A DNA stretch of 64,000 nt from Micromonospora craniellae (GTDB lineage: Bacteria; Actinomycetota; Actinomycetes; Mycobacteriales; Micromonosporaceae), in contig NZ_CP061725.1 in NCBI RefSeq assembly GCF_014764405.1, positions 5,332,001 to 5,396,000 on the forward strand, given 5' to 3'. The notes below the pieces were generated by a model that ran no database searches, had not been told where the DNA came from, and saw only the letters and a list, made by a program, of their open reading frames with translations. Position 1 is the stretch's first letter; each line of letters opens with the position of its first letter. The position numbers were made by a program, and so were the translations under genes. Shown piece by piece: positions 16,661 through 24,134 of the stretch.

Positions 16661-19348
16661 TTGGGCAGGCTCGCGTCGGCGTACGGGCAGGCGATGGCCG
16701 CCCACCGGGCCGCCCGGGCCCACCTCGACTCCGCCCGTGACGCGCTGCGCGGCGCCGTCCCGGTCACCCCGTCCGCCGACGCCGACCTGGTGGCCCGACT
16801 GGCCCGGGTCGGCACCGCGTTGGCCACCCCGACGCCCGGCACCCCACTGGTGCGCCAGCCCGTGCCGGTACGCGTCGGCGAAGCGATCGTCGCCGGTGGC
16901 GGATTCCCGGTGCTGCTGCCGCTCGGTGCCGGGCACCACCTGGCGGTCGACACCGACGCCCGCGACCCGGCCGTGGCCGCCCTGCTGCGGGCACTCGTGC
17001 TGCGGATACTGGCCACCGCCGCGCCCGGTGGCGTCCGGGTCGCCGGGCTGGACAGCGCCGCTCTCGGTGCCACCTTCGGCCCACTGCGGCCACTCGTCGA
17101 CGCCGGGGTGATCGACCCACCGGCCACCACCGACGCGGACGTCACCGCCCTGCTCGACGCCGCCGAACAGCACGCCCGGGACGCCCGCCGCACCGACCGT
17201 CCCGACCAGGAACTCCTGCTGGTGGTCGCCGCGTCCGTCCCGTCACCCCGCGAGGCGGCCCGGCTCGCCGCGCTCACCCACGCCGGCTCCGCCGCCGCAG
17301 TCTGCGTCCTGCTGGGCGGCTGGCAGCAGGGCGGGCCCGGGGAGTCCACGCCGCACCTGGGCTCGGCCACTGTGGTCCGGCTCTCCGGCGACCCGGCTCG
17401 TGCCGGTGGCGTGCCAGGCGTGCCGTCATCCGGGGACATCGGCGGCCTGGCTCGCGTCGGCGACCCGCCCGGAGCGCCGTTCAGCACCGACGGCAGTGGT
17501 CTGGCCGTGCCGGTGCGTCTTGACGGTGACCCGCCGCCGGCCTCGGTCGTCGCCCTCGCCACCCACCTGGGCGACGCCGCCCGACGCGGCGCTTCGGTCA
17601 GCTTCGCCGACCTGCTGCCCGGGCAGCGCTGGGCCGCCTCGGCGCGCGTCGGTCTGCGTACGGTGGTGGGCCGCGCCGGACGCGACCCGTTCGGCATGGC
17701 CTTCGACGACGCTACCCCGCACTGGCTGGTCGCCGGGCGTACCGGTGCTGGCAAGACGGTCTTCCTGCTCGACGTGCTCTACGGCCTGGCCGCCCGCTAC
17801 TCGCCGGCCGAGTTGCAGCTCTACCTGCTCGACTTCAAGGAGGGGGTGAGCTTCACCGAGTTCGTCCCCACCAGCCGTGACCCGTCGTGGCTGCCGCACG
17901 CCCGCGCGGTCGGCATCGAGAGCGACCGCGAGTACGGCGTGGCCGTGCTCCGCGAACTGCGCCGCGAACTGCAACGGCGGGCCACCGCACTCAAGCGCCA
18001 CGGCGTCACCAAGCTCGCCGACCTGCCCGCCGACACCCCGGTACCCCGGATCGTCACCGTGATCGACGAGTTCCAGGTGCTGCTGGCTGGCAACGACCCG
18101 ATCGCCCGCGAATCGGTGAACCTGCTGGAGGAGTTGGCCCGCAAGGGCCGCTCGTACGGCGTGCACCTGGTGCTCGCCAGCCAGAGCACGACGGGGATCG
18201 AGGCCCTCTACGGCCGGGCCGAGGCGGTCTTCGGCCAGTTCGCGCTGCGGGTGGCGCTGGCCGGCGGCGGGGGAGTGCTCGACCCGCTCAACGACGCGGC
18301 GGCGACCCTGCCGGTCGGCTCCGCCGTGGTCAACACCGCCGCCGGCGCCCTCGGGGCGAACACCGTGATCCGCTTCCCCGACGCGCACGCCGCCGGTGGC
18401 ACGCTGACCCGGCTGCGGCACGAGCTGTGGCAGGCCCGTCCGCCCGGCGCGCACCCGCCGTCGGTCTTCCGGGGGTACGACACCGCCCGCGTCGAGGCCG
18501 ACACCACCTTCGCCGGCCTGCGTCCCGGCGGTCGGCGTCCCCTGGCCCTGGTCGGCCGGACGGTCGACGTGGACGGCACCACCGCCATGTTCATCACGGA
18601 CACCGCCCCCGGCCGGCACCTGGCCGTCGTGGGCACCTCGCCCGCCGGTGCGGAGGTGCTGCGCGCCGCGACCCTGAGCCTCGCCCGGCAGCATACCCCC
18701 GGCGAGGCGACGTTCCTGCTGGCTCCGCTGGTCGCCGCCGCCGACTCGGCCGCCGACGACACCGCCGCCGCGCTGACCGCTGCCGGGCACCAGGTCCAGC
18801 GGCTGGACACCGCCGCGTTGCGCGCCCAGATCGCCACCCTCGCCGCATCCCCGCCCGTGACCGGCATGTCCGATCCTGGCACGCTTGGCGCTGACACGCT
18901 CGGAAGCGGTACGCCCGGGAACGGCGCGCCGCACGCCGCGTCGTCCGACGGAGCGGCCGCTGCGGCACGTACCTATCTGGTGGTGTTCGGGATGGACGCC
19001 GCCGCCGGGCGGCTCGCCCAGAGCGACCCGGTGACCTTCCGCTCCGGTCACGACGACCTGCGGACCCTGTTGCGTCAGGGCCCCGGCCACGGCGTGCACC
19101 TGTTGGGCTGGTGGCGGGGCCTGCGTCGGCTCGCCGACGACCTCGGCGGCACCCAGAACCGCGACGATGTCGCCTGCCTGGTCGCGTTGAACGTGCCCGG
19201 CGCGGACCTCGGCCTGCACCTCGGCGTGCACGACCTGGCGTACACACCCCGAGCCGGCCGCGCGCTGCTGGTGGACCGGCACGACCAGCGGGTCCGGCTG
19301 ATCGTGCCGTTCGCCCGCGACGGGTACGACACCGACGGGCAGGAGTGA
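16661..19348 (+). CDS. FtsK/SpoIIIE-domain ATPase
   Basis: An 895-residue cytoplasmic protein with one clear FtsK/SpoIIIE motor. Walker A is VAGRTGAGKTVF (about residues 357-368) and Walker B is RIVTVIDEFQVLL (about 463-475). VLASQSTTGIEALYGRAEAVF is the usual stretch after Walker B. The first 350 residues contain a predicted helical region and no transmembrane spans, and the last 300 residues resemble a second, degenerate ATPase repeat without a Walker A. It lacks the membrane and gamma domains of a chromosome-segregating FtsK. The TTG start at 16661 is chosen because GGAGGGG lies six bases upstream; the open frame runs further 5' without a better start. It is followed after three bases by a membrane protein gene, so the two may act together. 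Its substrate is unknown. Confidence 0.8.
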   Translation: MGRLASAYGQAMAAHRAARAHLDSARDALRGAVPVTPSADADLVARLARVGTALATPTPGTPLVRQPVPVRVGEAIVAGGGFPVLLPLGAGHHLAVDTDARDPAVAALLRALVLRILATAAPGGVRVAGLDSAALGATFGPLRPLVDAGVIDPPATTDADVTALLDAAEQHARDARRTDRPDQELLLVVAASVPSPREAARLAALTHAGSAAAVCVLLGGWQQGGPGESTPHLGSATVVRLSGDPARAGGVPGVPSSGDIGGLARVGDPPGAPFSTDGSGLAVPVRLDGDPPPASVVALATHLGDAARRGASVSFADLLPGQRWAASARVGLRTVVGRAGRDPFGMAFDDATPHWLVAGRTGAGKTVFLLDVLYGLAARYSPAELQLYLLDFKEGVSFTEFVPTSRDPSWLPHARAVGIESDREYGVAVLRELRRELQRRATALKRHGVTKLADLPADTPVPRIVTVIDEFQVLLAGNDPIARESVNLLEELARKGRSYGVHLVLASQSTTGIEALYGRAEAVFGQFALRVALAGGGGVLDPLNDAAATLPVGSAVVNTAAGALGANTVIRFPDAHAAGGTLTRLRHELWQARPPGAHPPSVFRGYDTARVEADTTFAGLRPGGRRPLALVGRTVDVDGTTAMFITDTAPGRHLAVVGTSPAGAEVLRAATLSLARQHTPGEATFLLAPLVAAADSAADDTAAALTAAGHQVQRLDTAALRAQIATLAASPPVTGMSDPGTLGADTLGSGTPGNGAPHAASSDGAAAAARTYLVVFGMDAAAGRLAQSDPVTFRSGHDDLRTLLRQGPGHGVHLLGWWRGLRRLADDLGGTQNRDDVACLVALNVPGADLGLHLGVHDLAYTPRAGRALLVDRHDQRVRLIVPFARDGYDTDGQE

Positions 19349-19351
19349 GGC

Positions 19352-20287
19352 GTGTCCACCTTCGACGAGTACGCCGCGCTGGCCCGTCACCTCTGTGCGC
19401 AGCAGCGCGCGGGCGAGCAGGGTGTCGCCGACGAGGCCGAACGACGGCGTCACCTCGAAGCCGCCGTACAGTACCTGGACCAGCGGCTGAACGCCCAGGG
19501 CCAGCGCCTCGACGACCTCGGCCGCGCCATCGGCCTGGACCCGGGCGTCGCCGTCCCGCCCCCGGGCGTCCGGCCGGTCTCCGGCCAGCCGATGCCGCCC
19601 GGTGCCGCGCCGCTCTCCGCACCACCGGGCGTCCCGCCGGTGCCACCGGGCACCGCCCCGATCTCACGGGTGCCCGGGCCTGCGGAGCCACCATCCATCG
19701 CCGGTCATCAGCCGGTCTCCGAACCGTCGTCGGTCGGTGGCGCAGCCACCGCGCCGAGGCGGCCGGGTGTCGGGGCGTACTTCCATTCTGGTGTGGGGGA
19801 GGAGGGCCGGGCCCTGCCGGTGGTGGTCGGTACGACGGCGGCCGGGGCACCGGCCCAGCGGGCCGGTGAGGTCGATCCGGCGACGGAGCTGGAGCTCGCC
19901 CGGCGCTGGGCCGACGAGGCCGACCGGTACGCCCAGCAGACCGAATTCGTCGCCCAGCGGCCGGCGCTGCTGCCGACGTGGTCGCCGATGGCCCGAGCGG
20001 TCGCCGTCTACCTCGGCTTCTCCGGCGTCGCCGTGGTGTTGATGCTGGTCATGGTGCTCGCCTCCGGTGTGGGCGCGGTCAGCTTCGGCACGCTGATCGC
20101 CTGGATGTGTGCTGGTCTGCCCGCCGTGGCCCTGATCGGCGGCTGGCTGGTGCTCGGCCGCTGGGGTCGGCCCGCCGCCGGTGCCGCCACCCCACCGCGC
20201 TACCCACTGCTGGGCTTTCTGCTCTGCTTCCTGTCCGTCCCGCTCGCCTACTGCGGCTACCTGCTGATCTTCCGCACCCTGCGCTGA
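19352..20287 (+). CDS. Coiled-coil/Pro-rich membrane protein paired with the FtsK-type ATPase
   Basis: A 311-residue protein starting at GTG 19352, three bases after the ATPase stop, with GGAG seven bases upstream. Residues 1-65 form a charged helix likely to coil (LARHLCAQQRAGEQG onward). Residues 70-150 are a Pro/Gly-rich linker. About 175-200 is another charged helix, followed by three hydrophobic spans near 216-238, 244-268 and 282-307. It is likely a membrane anchor or partner for the ATPase. The family is not recognised. The very close spacing argues for one operon. Confidence 0.7.
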   Translation: MSTFDEYAALARHLCAQQRAGEQGVADEAERRRHLEAAVQYLDQRLNAQGQRLDDLGRAIGLDPGVAVPPPGVRPVSGQPMPPGAAPLSAPPGVPPVPPGTAPISRVPGPAEPPSIAGHQPVSEPSSVGGAATAPRRPGVGAYFHSGVGEEGRALPVVVGTTAAGAPAQRAGEVDPATELELARRWADEADRYAQQTEFVAQRPALLPTWSPMARAVAVYLGFSGVAVVLMLVMVLASGVGAVSFGTLIAWMCAGLPAVALIGGWLVLGRWGRPAAGAATPPRYPLLGFLLCFLSVPLAYCGYLLIFRTLR

Positions 20288-20301
20288 TCCCGGTCTGCCT
20301 G

Positions 20302-20427
20302 ACCCGCCTGTTGCTTGCGCGCCGCCCTGCCCCGGGTGCGATCGCCGTCCGGCTCGGAGGCGTCGCCGTGGTGCTCCTGGTGCTCACCGACGGCGGCTAT
20401 CTGCTGATTCTCCGCATCCAGTGCTGA
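20302..20427 (+). pseudogene. Duplicated 3' fragment of the preceding membrane-protein gene
   Basis: The frame ending at 20427 encodes GGYLLILRIQC, close to the end of the preceding gene (CGYLLIFRTLR). The surrounding bases match too (GCGGCTATCTGCTGATTCTC versus GCGGCTACCTGCTGATCTTC). It appears to be the surviving tail of a tandem duplicate. No start or ribosome site is seen. Confidence 0.35.
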
Positions 20428-20443
20428 TTCGGGTGGTTTCTGC

Positions 20444-20545
20444 TCACTGATGGCCCGGGCGGCGGCCTCCGCCACCGCCTCGGCACCGCCGCTCGTGGCT
20501 GCCCAGCCGCCCGTCGAGCAGGCTGCGCAGGGCGAACGTCGTCAT
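20444..20545 (-). CDS. 33-codon ORF ending the leftward coupled operon
   Basis: The ATG (20543-20545) overlaps the stop of the preceding frame by four bases (ATGA). The product begins MTTFALRSLLDGRLGSHERR and ends in a Gly/Arg-rich tail. Base use at third positions is consistent with coding. It may be a separate peptide, or the original C-terminus of the frameshifted gene upstream. No family is recognised. Confidence 0.3.
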   Translation of the reverse strand: MTTFALRSLLDGRLGSHERRCRGGGGGRRPGHQ

Positions 20546-21154
20546 CCCGGTCCGACTCTGGGCCCGGTGCGCGGCGTGCCGCCACGGATGGCCCGTAACG
20601 CGGTCGCGGCACCCCGGGCGGTGAGGTCGGCGGCGGCGTCCGGGGTGAACGGTGAGACGGGGGTCGGTTCGGCCCGGCCGTCGAGCCCGGCCGCCCATCT
20701 GTCGATCGCTCGCGCCGACCGCCAGCCGGGTGGCGACCAGGTCGAGCCGCCGTGCCGCCGCCGCGAAGCGGAGCGCCGCTCCGACCGGCTGCCGGGTGCC
20801 GCTCCGTCCGGCCCGGCGGCGCAGCGAGTCGTCGGAGGCGGCGAGCCACCAGCGGGTACGGGCGGCCAGGGCAGCGGCCCGGTCCGCGTCCGCCCGCGCG
20901 CTGCGCAGTCCGGCAAGCAGGTCGGCGGCCACGCCGGAGCTGGCCCGTGCCTCGCCGATGCCGGCGTGCACCAGCGCCAACGCCCGCCAGCACTCGGTCA
21001 CCGCGTCCTGCCAGGGCAACCGCCGCCCCGGCGGCCCGGCACCGTGCAATGCGGCCCCGGCCCGGTCGGCCGCCGCGATGGTCGCCAGCCAGGCAGTGCG
21101 CAGCTCGTCGCGCGCGCCCTCGTGGCCCGGCAATGCCGACCCGCCGACATTCAT
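20542..21154 (-). pseudogene. Helical hypothetical gene with probable frameshift
   Basis: The ATG at 21154 overlaps the stop of the Cys-rich gene upstream (ATGA). The first ~150 residues are alanine-rich helices (WLATIAAADRAGAALHG, DADRAAALAARTRWWLAAS). Near 20706 the plausible coding frame changes. The starting frame turns into an Arg/Pro/His-rich shadow, while another frame continues sensibly as AIDRWAAGLDGRAEPTPV, then AAADLTARGAATALRAIRGG, and stops at 20542. A small indel in an otherwise real gene is the simplest reading; a sequencing error would look the same. No family is recognised. Confidence 0.5.
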
Positions 21155-21390
21155 GATTCTGCCCGTACGACGGCAGCCCTGACCAGCCGAGCGAAACGCG
21201 CATGATCGCAGGGGTACCCCAGCCCGCACTCGCAGACCTGCCGAAGTGACCCGAGAGGACGATGGAACTCCAGCTCCTCATCGGCCAGCCTCAGGTCTTC
21301 AGTGGACGCAAGTGGCACACCGTGTCTGAAGCCGTGTACGCAGCACCTGCCGGGTACGCAGCAACGGTGGTGCGGCTCGGGCACACTCAT
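21151..21390 (-). CDS. Cys-rich small protein A (zinc-ribbon-like)
   Basis: A 79-residue protein with two cysteine clusters: HRCCVPGRCCVHG near the N-terminus and QVCECGLGYPCDHARF in the second half. A metal-binding or redox site is likely. It is a tandem paralogue of the upstream protein B: both share PLAS-x-EDL/V, the CxCGxxYPC motif, RFA/T-x-LV and a closing AAxVRA. The ATG at 21390 overlaps the stop of B by four bases, and its own stop overlaps the next gene by four bases. Function is unknown. Context (GntR regulator, duplicated flanks, restriction system nearby) suggests an accessory or mobile origin. Confidence 0.6.
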   Translation of the reverse strand: MSVPEPHHRCCVPGRCCVHGFRHGVPLASTEDLRLADEELEFHRPLGSLRQVCECGLGYPCDHARFARLVRAAVVRAES

Positions 21391-21665
21391 CGGGACGCCC
21401 GTACCGTGGCAGCCTTGACCAGCGTCGCGAAGCGCACCTCCGCGCAGGGGTAGTCGTCGCCGCACCCACACCGCAGGCGCGACACCGCGCGGGGCGCGTG
21501 GGCGATCAGGATGTCGTCGGCATCCGCGACGTCCTCCGCCGAGGCGAGCGGTGTCTCGCGCGGATGGGCGCAGCAGTGCTGCTGCACCGGCTGCGGTTGA
21601 GGTCGCGGCTGGGGCTGTGAGGTCGAAGGGCCGTCGTGGCGTGGGTCGTCGGGTTCGTGGCGCAT
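21387..21665 (-). CDS. Cys-rich small protein B, paralogue of A
   Basis: A 92-residue protein and first gene of a leftward, ATGA-coupled operon. The first ~30 residues are Pro/Gln-rich (PQPRPQPQPVQQ), then come HCCAHPRETPLASAEDV and LRCGCGDDYPCAEVRFATL. The shared cysteine motif and the common ending with A show tandem duplication. The start lies inside a ~163-base segment that is repeated at 22211-22373, where the second copy keeps the start codon and five codons and then stops early. No family name is known to me. Confidence 0.6.
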   Translation of the reverse strand: MRHEPDDPRHDGPSTSQPQPRPQPQPVQQHCCAHPRETPLASAEDVADADDILIAHAPRAVSRLRCGCGDDYPCAEVRFATLVKAATVRASR

Positions 21666-21810
21666 GTCGTGGTCTCCCGTCCGTCGGTGCTCGCGATGGG
21701 CAGGTGCGGTGGGTGGGTCGTCTGGCCGCGTGCGGCGGCTCGCGGCACGCCCGGTCGGCCGGGGGGAATCGGCCGGCCGGGCGCTCTGTGCGGTGGGTGC
21801 GACCGGGCCT
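21648..21810. repeat. Imperfect direct repeat, copy 1
   Basis: A segment of about 163 bases that matches 22211-22373 with scattered substitutions and small indels; both begin GTCGGGTTCGTGGCGCATG. It covers the start of protein B and the DNA in front of it. The two copies lie on either side of the gntR gene, offset by 563 bases. Confidence 0.85.
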
Positions 21811-21849
21811 CATGGGTGCTGACCAGGGCATCGGATCGATTCGAGCCTA

Positions 21850-21888
21850 CGATAGCAAGCTATCGCTGTCAAGGATTGCTTGCTATCG
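21850..21888 (+). promoter_or_regulatory. Probable operator upstream of gntR
   Basis: CGATAGCAAG (21850-21859) is inverted exactly as CTTGCTATCG (21879-21888). The left arm also forms a local dyad with CTATCG (21860-21865). The segment is much more AT-rich than its surroundings (31 G/C in the 60 bases 21841-21900). It lies 47 bases before the gntR start and between divergent genes, so binding by the GntR protein is a reasonable inference. Confidence 0.5.
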
Positions 21889-21935
21889 CAAGGTGGTCAG
21901 TGATCGAATGGAGGTGCTGACCAGGGAGTACTGCT

Positions 21936-22154
21936 ATGTCACCGAGCCCGAAGTGGGTTGAACTCGCCGAGCACATCCGCCAACAGGTCGCCAAGGGTGA
22001 ACTATCGCCAGGCGACAAGCTGCCGTCCACCGCGCAGTTGTGCCAGATCCACGGCGTGTCGGCGATCGTCGTGCGTAACGCGATGCTGACGCTGAAAGCC
22101 GAAGGGCTTGTCGTTGGCGTTCCCGGAGTCGGCGTATTCGTTGCGGAGCGGTGA
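21936..22154 (+). CDS. Small GntR-family regulator (DNA-binding domain only)
   Basis: A 72-residue protein that is essentially a single winged helix-turn-helix. WVELAEHIRQQVAKGELSPG and DKLPSTAQLCQIHGVSAIVV are typical GntR residues, followed by the wing (AEGLVVGVPGVGVFVAE). There is no effector domain. GntR proteins of this size are common in actinomycete integrative elements, where they act as KorSA-like repressors; no integrase or replication gene is visible here. GGGAG stands seven bases before the ATG. A dyad upstream is a likely autoregulatory site, and the regulator probably also controls the divergent Cys-rich operon. Confidence 0.85.
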   Translation: MSPSPKWVELAEHIRQQVAKGELSPGDKLPSTAQLCQIHGVSAIVVRNAMLTLKAEGLVVGVPGVGVFVAER

Positions 22155-22210
22155 CCGTCTCCCGGTAAGTTCGTTGGACGTAGCTGGCCCGGTCATGGGT
22201 CAGGCGGTTT

Positions 22211-22373
22211 GTCGGGTTCGTGGCGCATGCCGTGGTCTCCCGTCCGTCGATGCTCGCGAAGGGCAGGTGCGCTGTTGGGTCGTCGGGCCGCGTGCGGGCG
22301 GCTTACGGGACGCCCGGTCGGCCAGAGGGAATCGACCGACCGGTTGCTCTGTGCGGTGAGTGTGACCGGCCTC
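22211..22373. repeat. Imperfect direct repeat, copy 2
   Basis: Second copy of the segment at 21648-21810. On the minus strand it retains the first five codons of protein B (MRHEP) and then reaches a stop after a few different codons, so no functional gene remains. Confidence 0.85.
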
Positions 22374-22375
22374 GA

Positions 22376-22397
22376 CTCTTTGTCGCGGAGCGCTGAC
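22376..22397 (+). pseudogene. 3' remnant of a second gntR copy
   Basis: CTCTTTGTCGCGGAGCGCTGACC reads LFVAER-stop and matches the gntR end (VFVAER-stop, 22138-22156). It directly follows repeat copy 2, so the duplicated unit probably included gntR, most of which was later lost. Confidence 0.45.
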
Positions 22398-22580
22398 CTG
22401 CAGCACTCAAGACCGACCTTGCCGTGTCCGTGGCTGCCCCCACCAACGTCGGATGGTCGCTCACGCTCGGATTCGGTGTGCGGGTGGTCGCGGTGCGTGT
22501 GCGGGTCTCGTACTCTCCTGTGTGGTCGTCGCTCGTGCGGGAGTGCGGGACCGTGTGCCGGGTGAGGCGGGGGAGGACGT

Positions 22581-22844
22581 GTGAGTGCTGCGGAGATGAT
22601 CGCCAGGTTGGCGGCTGCGGTGCAGAAGCTTGATGAGGCGAAGGCGAAGACGGCTGCTGCTGCTCAGGATGCGGCTGAGGCGCGTCAGCTTGTCGCGGGT
22701 GCGTTGCAGGGTGTGGCTGCTGGTCCGTTGATCGGCGTGATCGACGCGTATCGGCAGGCGCTTGGTCAGGCTGCTCAGGGAGGGGAGCCGGCCAGGCAGC
22801 AGGTCCAGGAGACGATCACGAAGGTTCGTGCCTTGGGAAACTGA
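22581..22844 (+). CDS. Small helical protein, possibly DUF6244-like
   Basis: An 87-residue, almost entirely helical protein starting at GTG 22581, five bases after GGGGGAGG. The sequence has heptad-like Ala/Leu spacing (LAAAVQKLDEAKAKTAAAAQ) and a central hydrophobic bend (GALQGVAAGPLIGVIDAY), ending KVRALGN. The size and helix-turn-helix hairpin shape recall WXG100-like proteins, but no WXG is present. From memory it resembles a small family common in Micromonosporaceae (DUF6244); I cannot confirm this. It is the first of four small genes that run to 24019. Confidence 0.6.
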   Translation: MSAAEMIARLAAAVQKLDEAKAKTAAAAQDAAEARQLVAGALQGVAAGPLIGVIDAYRQALGQAAQGGEPARQQVQETITKVRALGN

Positions 22845-22894
22845 CCACGGGTGGTGGCAGCGCAACCAGCCAGCCATCCACAGCAGGTACCTCA

Positions 22895-23161
22895 GTGTTC
22901 AGACGGCCGTTCAAGGGCGGCGGCAGGGCGGTGAACCGGCGGTCGGCTCCACCGCCAACCCGCCGAGAGCGATTCAGTTCGGAGGCCATCGCCTTGGGCG
23001 GGTCCGGTGCCGCCGTCATCTGGGCGAGCTTTGTGGAGTTTCTGCCGACCGTCCCGAAGACGATCGGTGGGGTCCTCCTGGCAGGCGTCGGTGCGTGGAG
23101 CGCGATCAAAGCGTGGCGGAACAAGCCGGACGAACGGAGGGGACGCGATGAAGATCGATGA
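22895..23161 (+). CDS. Small membrane protein
   Basis: An 88-residue product with a basic N-terminus (FRRPFKGGGRAVNRR), a hydrophobic helix (IALGGSGAAVIWASFVEFL), a second one (TIGGVLLAGVGAWSAIKAW) and a charged C-terminus. Two spans in a hairpin are likely. The 3' end overlaps the next gene by 14 bases. The start at GTG 22895 is uncertain. The family is not recognised. Confidence 0.5.
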   Translation: MFRRPFKGGGRAVNRRSAPPPTRRERFSSEAIALGGSGAAVIWASFVEFLPTVPKTIGGVLLAGVGAWSAIKAWRNKPDERRGRDEDR

Positions 23162-23594
23162 CGAGGTCGAGAACCGAGTTCGTACGACCCTGCATCATGT
23201 CGTCAAGCAGCAGTTAGGGGACTTCACGGACTCCGTCGCGTCCTACCCCGATGACCGGAGTCGGCGGCAGGCTCTCGAACTCCTCGTTGCCGTCACCCAC
23301 TTTGTCGTTCTCGACGCCTATGGCGGGCTACCGACTGACGACGAGGTCCGCGACCTCGCTGAGACTGTCACCGATGCCGAAAGCTGGCTTCCGGTCTCTG
23401 TCGATGAGGTCGAGGGATACCTGAGGGCAGTGTTGGTCGGAAGGCCATTGGCCGAGGTGCTGAGTCCGACCACGGCCGTCGTGCTGGCGTTCGCCGTCAC
23501 GGGGAGTCTGCTGTCGAGCCGATGCCAGCCTGACGGCGAGTGGTGGTTCAACTATTTGGACAAGGTGGAGGCGGCGATCGAGGCGGCGGGGTGA
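23148..23594 (+). CDS. Hypothetical helical protein, 148 aa
   Basis: Starts at ATG 23148 with GGAGGGG upstream. The sequence is largely helical and soluble (VENRVRTTLHHVVKQQLGDF, ALELLVAVTHFVVLDAYGG), with a hydrophobic patch near LSPTTAVVLAFAVTGSLL and an aromatic end (GEWWFNYLDK). No domain is recognised. It overlaps the upstream membrane protein gene and its stop meets the next start (TGATG), so the genes are one transcriptional unit. Confidence 0.6.
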   Translation: MKIDDEVENRVRTTLHHVVKQQLGDFTDSVASYPDDRSRRQALELLVAVTHFVVLDAYGGLPTDDEVRDLAETVTDAESWLPVSVDEVEGYLRAVLVGRPLAEVLSPTTAVVLAFAVTGSLLSSRCQPDGEWWFNYLDKVEAAIEAAG

Positions 23595-24019
23595 TGGGCG
23601 TGTCGCGGGGTGGGGGCGAGCTGGATGGGTTCCGCGTCGGGTTCGTGCCGGACGGTATGGGCGGGGAGGTCTCGGACTTTGCCAGCGAGTGGGAGGACGT
23701 GGCCTTCGCCAGCCGCTTCTGGGAGCGGCAGACGCCCGACGGGCACCAGGTCGACCTACGTGTTCATGTTCTGCGCGGGGAGCGCCTGGTCGATCGTGAG
23801 GCTCTGCGCGAGTTCCTTGCCGCATACCAGGAGCGTGACCCCACGCAGTGGCAACTGGCGGAGTTCCCGCATGATGACGGTCCCGGTCTGGCCGGTGAGG
23901 CGGAGGCGTTCTGGCTGGTCGAGCCGGGTGTCGCGGGATGGGTGCTGACGTCGCCGGAGTTCGGCGCGACGACCGTTCCGATCGCGCAGGCCGTCCGGCC
24001 GGTGACGGAGGTGCGCTGA
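23594..24019 (+). CDS. Hypothetical protein, 141 aa
   Basis: ATG 23594 shares one base with the previous stop; GTG 23591 would overlap by four and is an equal alternative. The protein has SDFASEWEDVAFASRFWE, DGHQVDLRVHVLRGERLVD, REFLAAYQERDPTQW and EAFWLVEPGVA. The pattern is familiar from Micromonosporaceae genomes, but no function is known to me. It probably acts with the three preceding small genes. Confidence 0.55.
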   Translation: MGVSRGGGELDGFRVGFVPDGMGGEVSDFASEWEDVAFASRFWERQTPDGHQVDLRVHVLRGERLVDREALREFLAAYQERDPTQWQLAEFPHDDGPGLAGEAEAFWLVEPGVAGWVLTSPEFGATTVPIAQAVRPVTEVR

Positions 24020-24134
24020 GCGTACCGAAGCTAGCTGTGTCTGACATGTAGCGTTCGGTAGAAGTCGATCACTGTGGCGGCTAGCATCCCGGGTAGGAAG
24101 CGTATCGATGCATCGCCTGTCCACGGAGGTTTCG

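Noticed and set aside
21936..22154. Evidence for a complete integrative conjugative element around gntR
   Set aside because: No integrase, excisionase, replication or transfer gene and no att duplication at a tRNA could be identified. Only the regulator type is suggestive.
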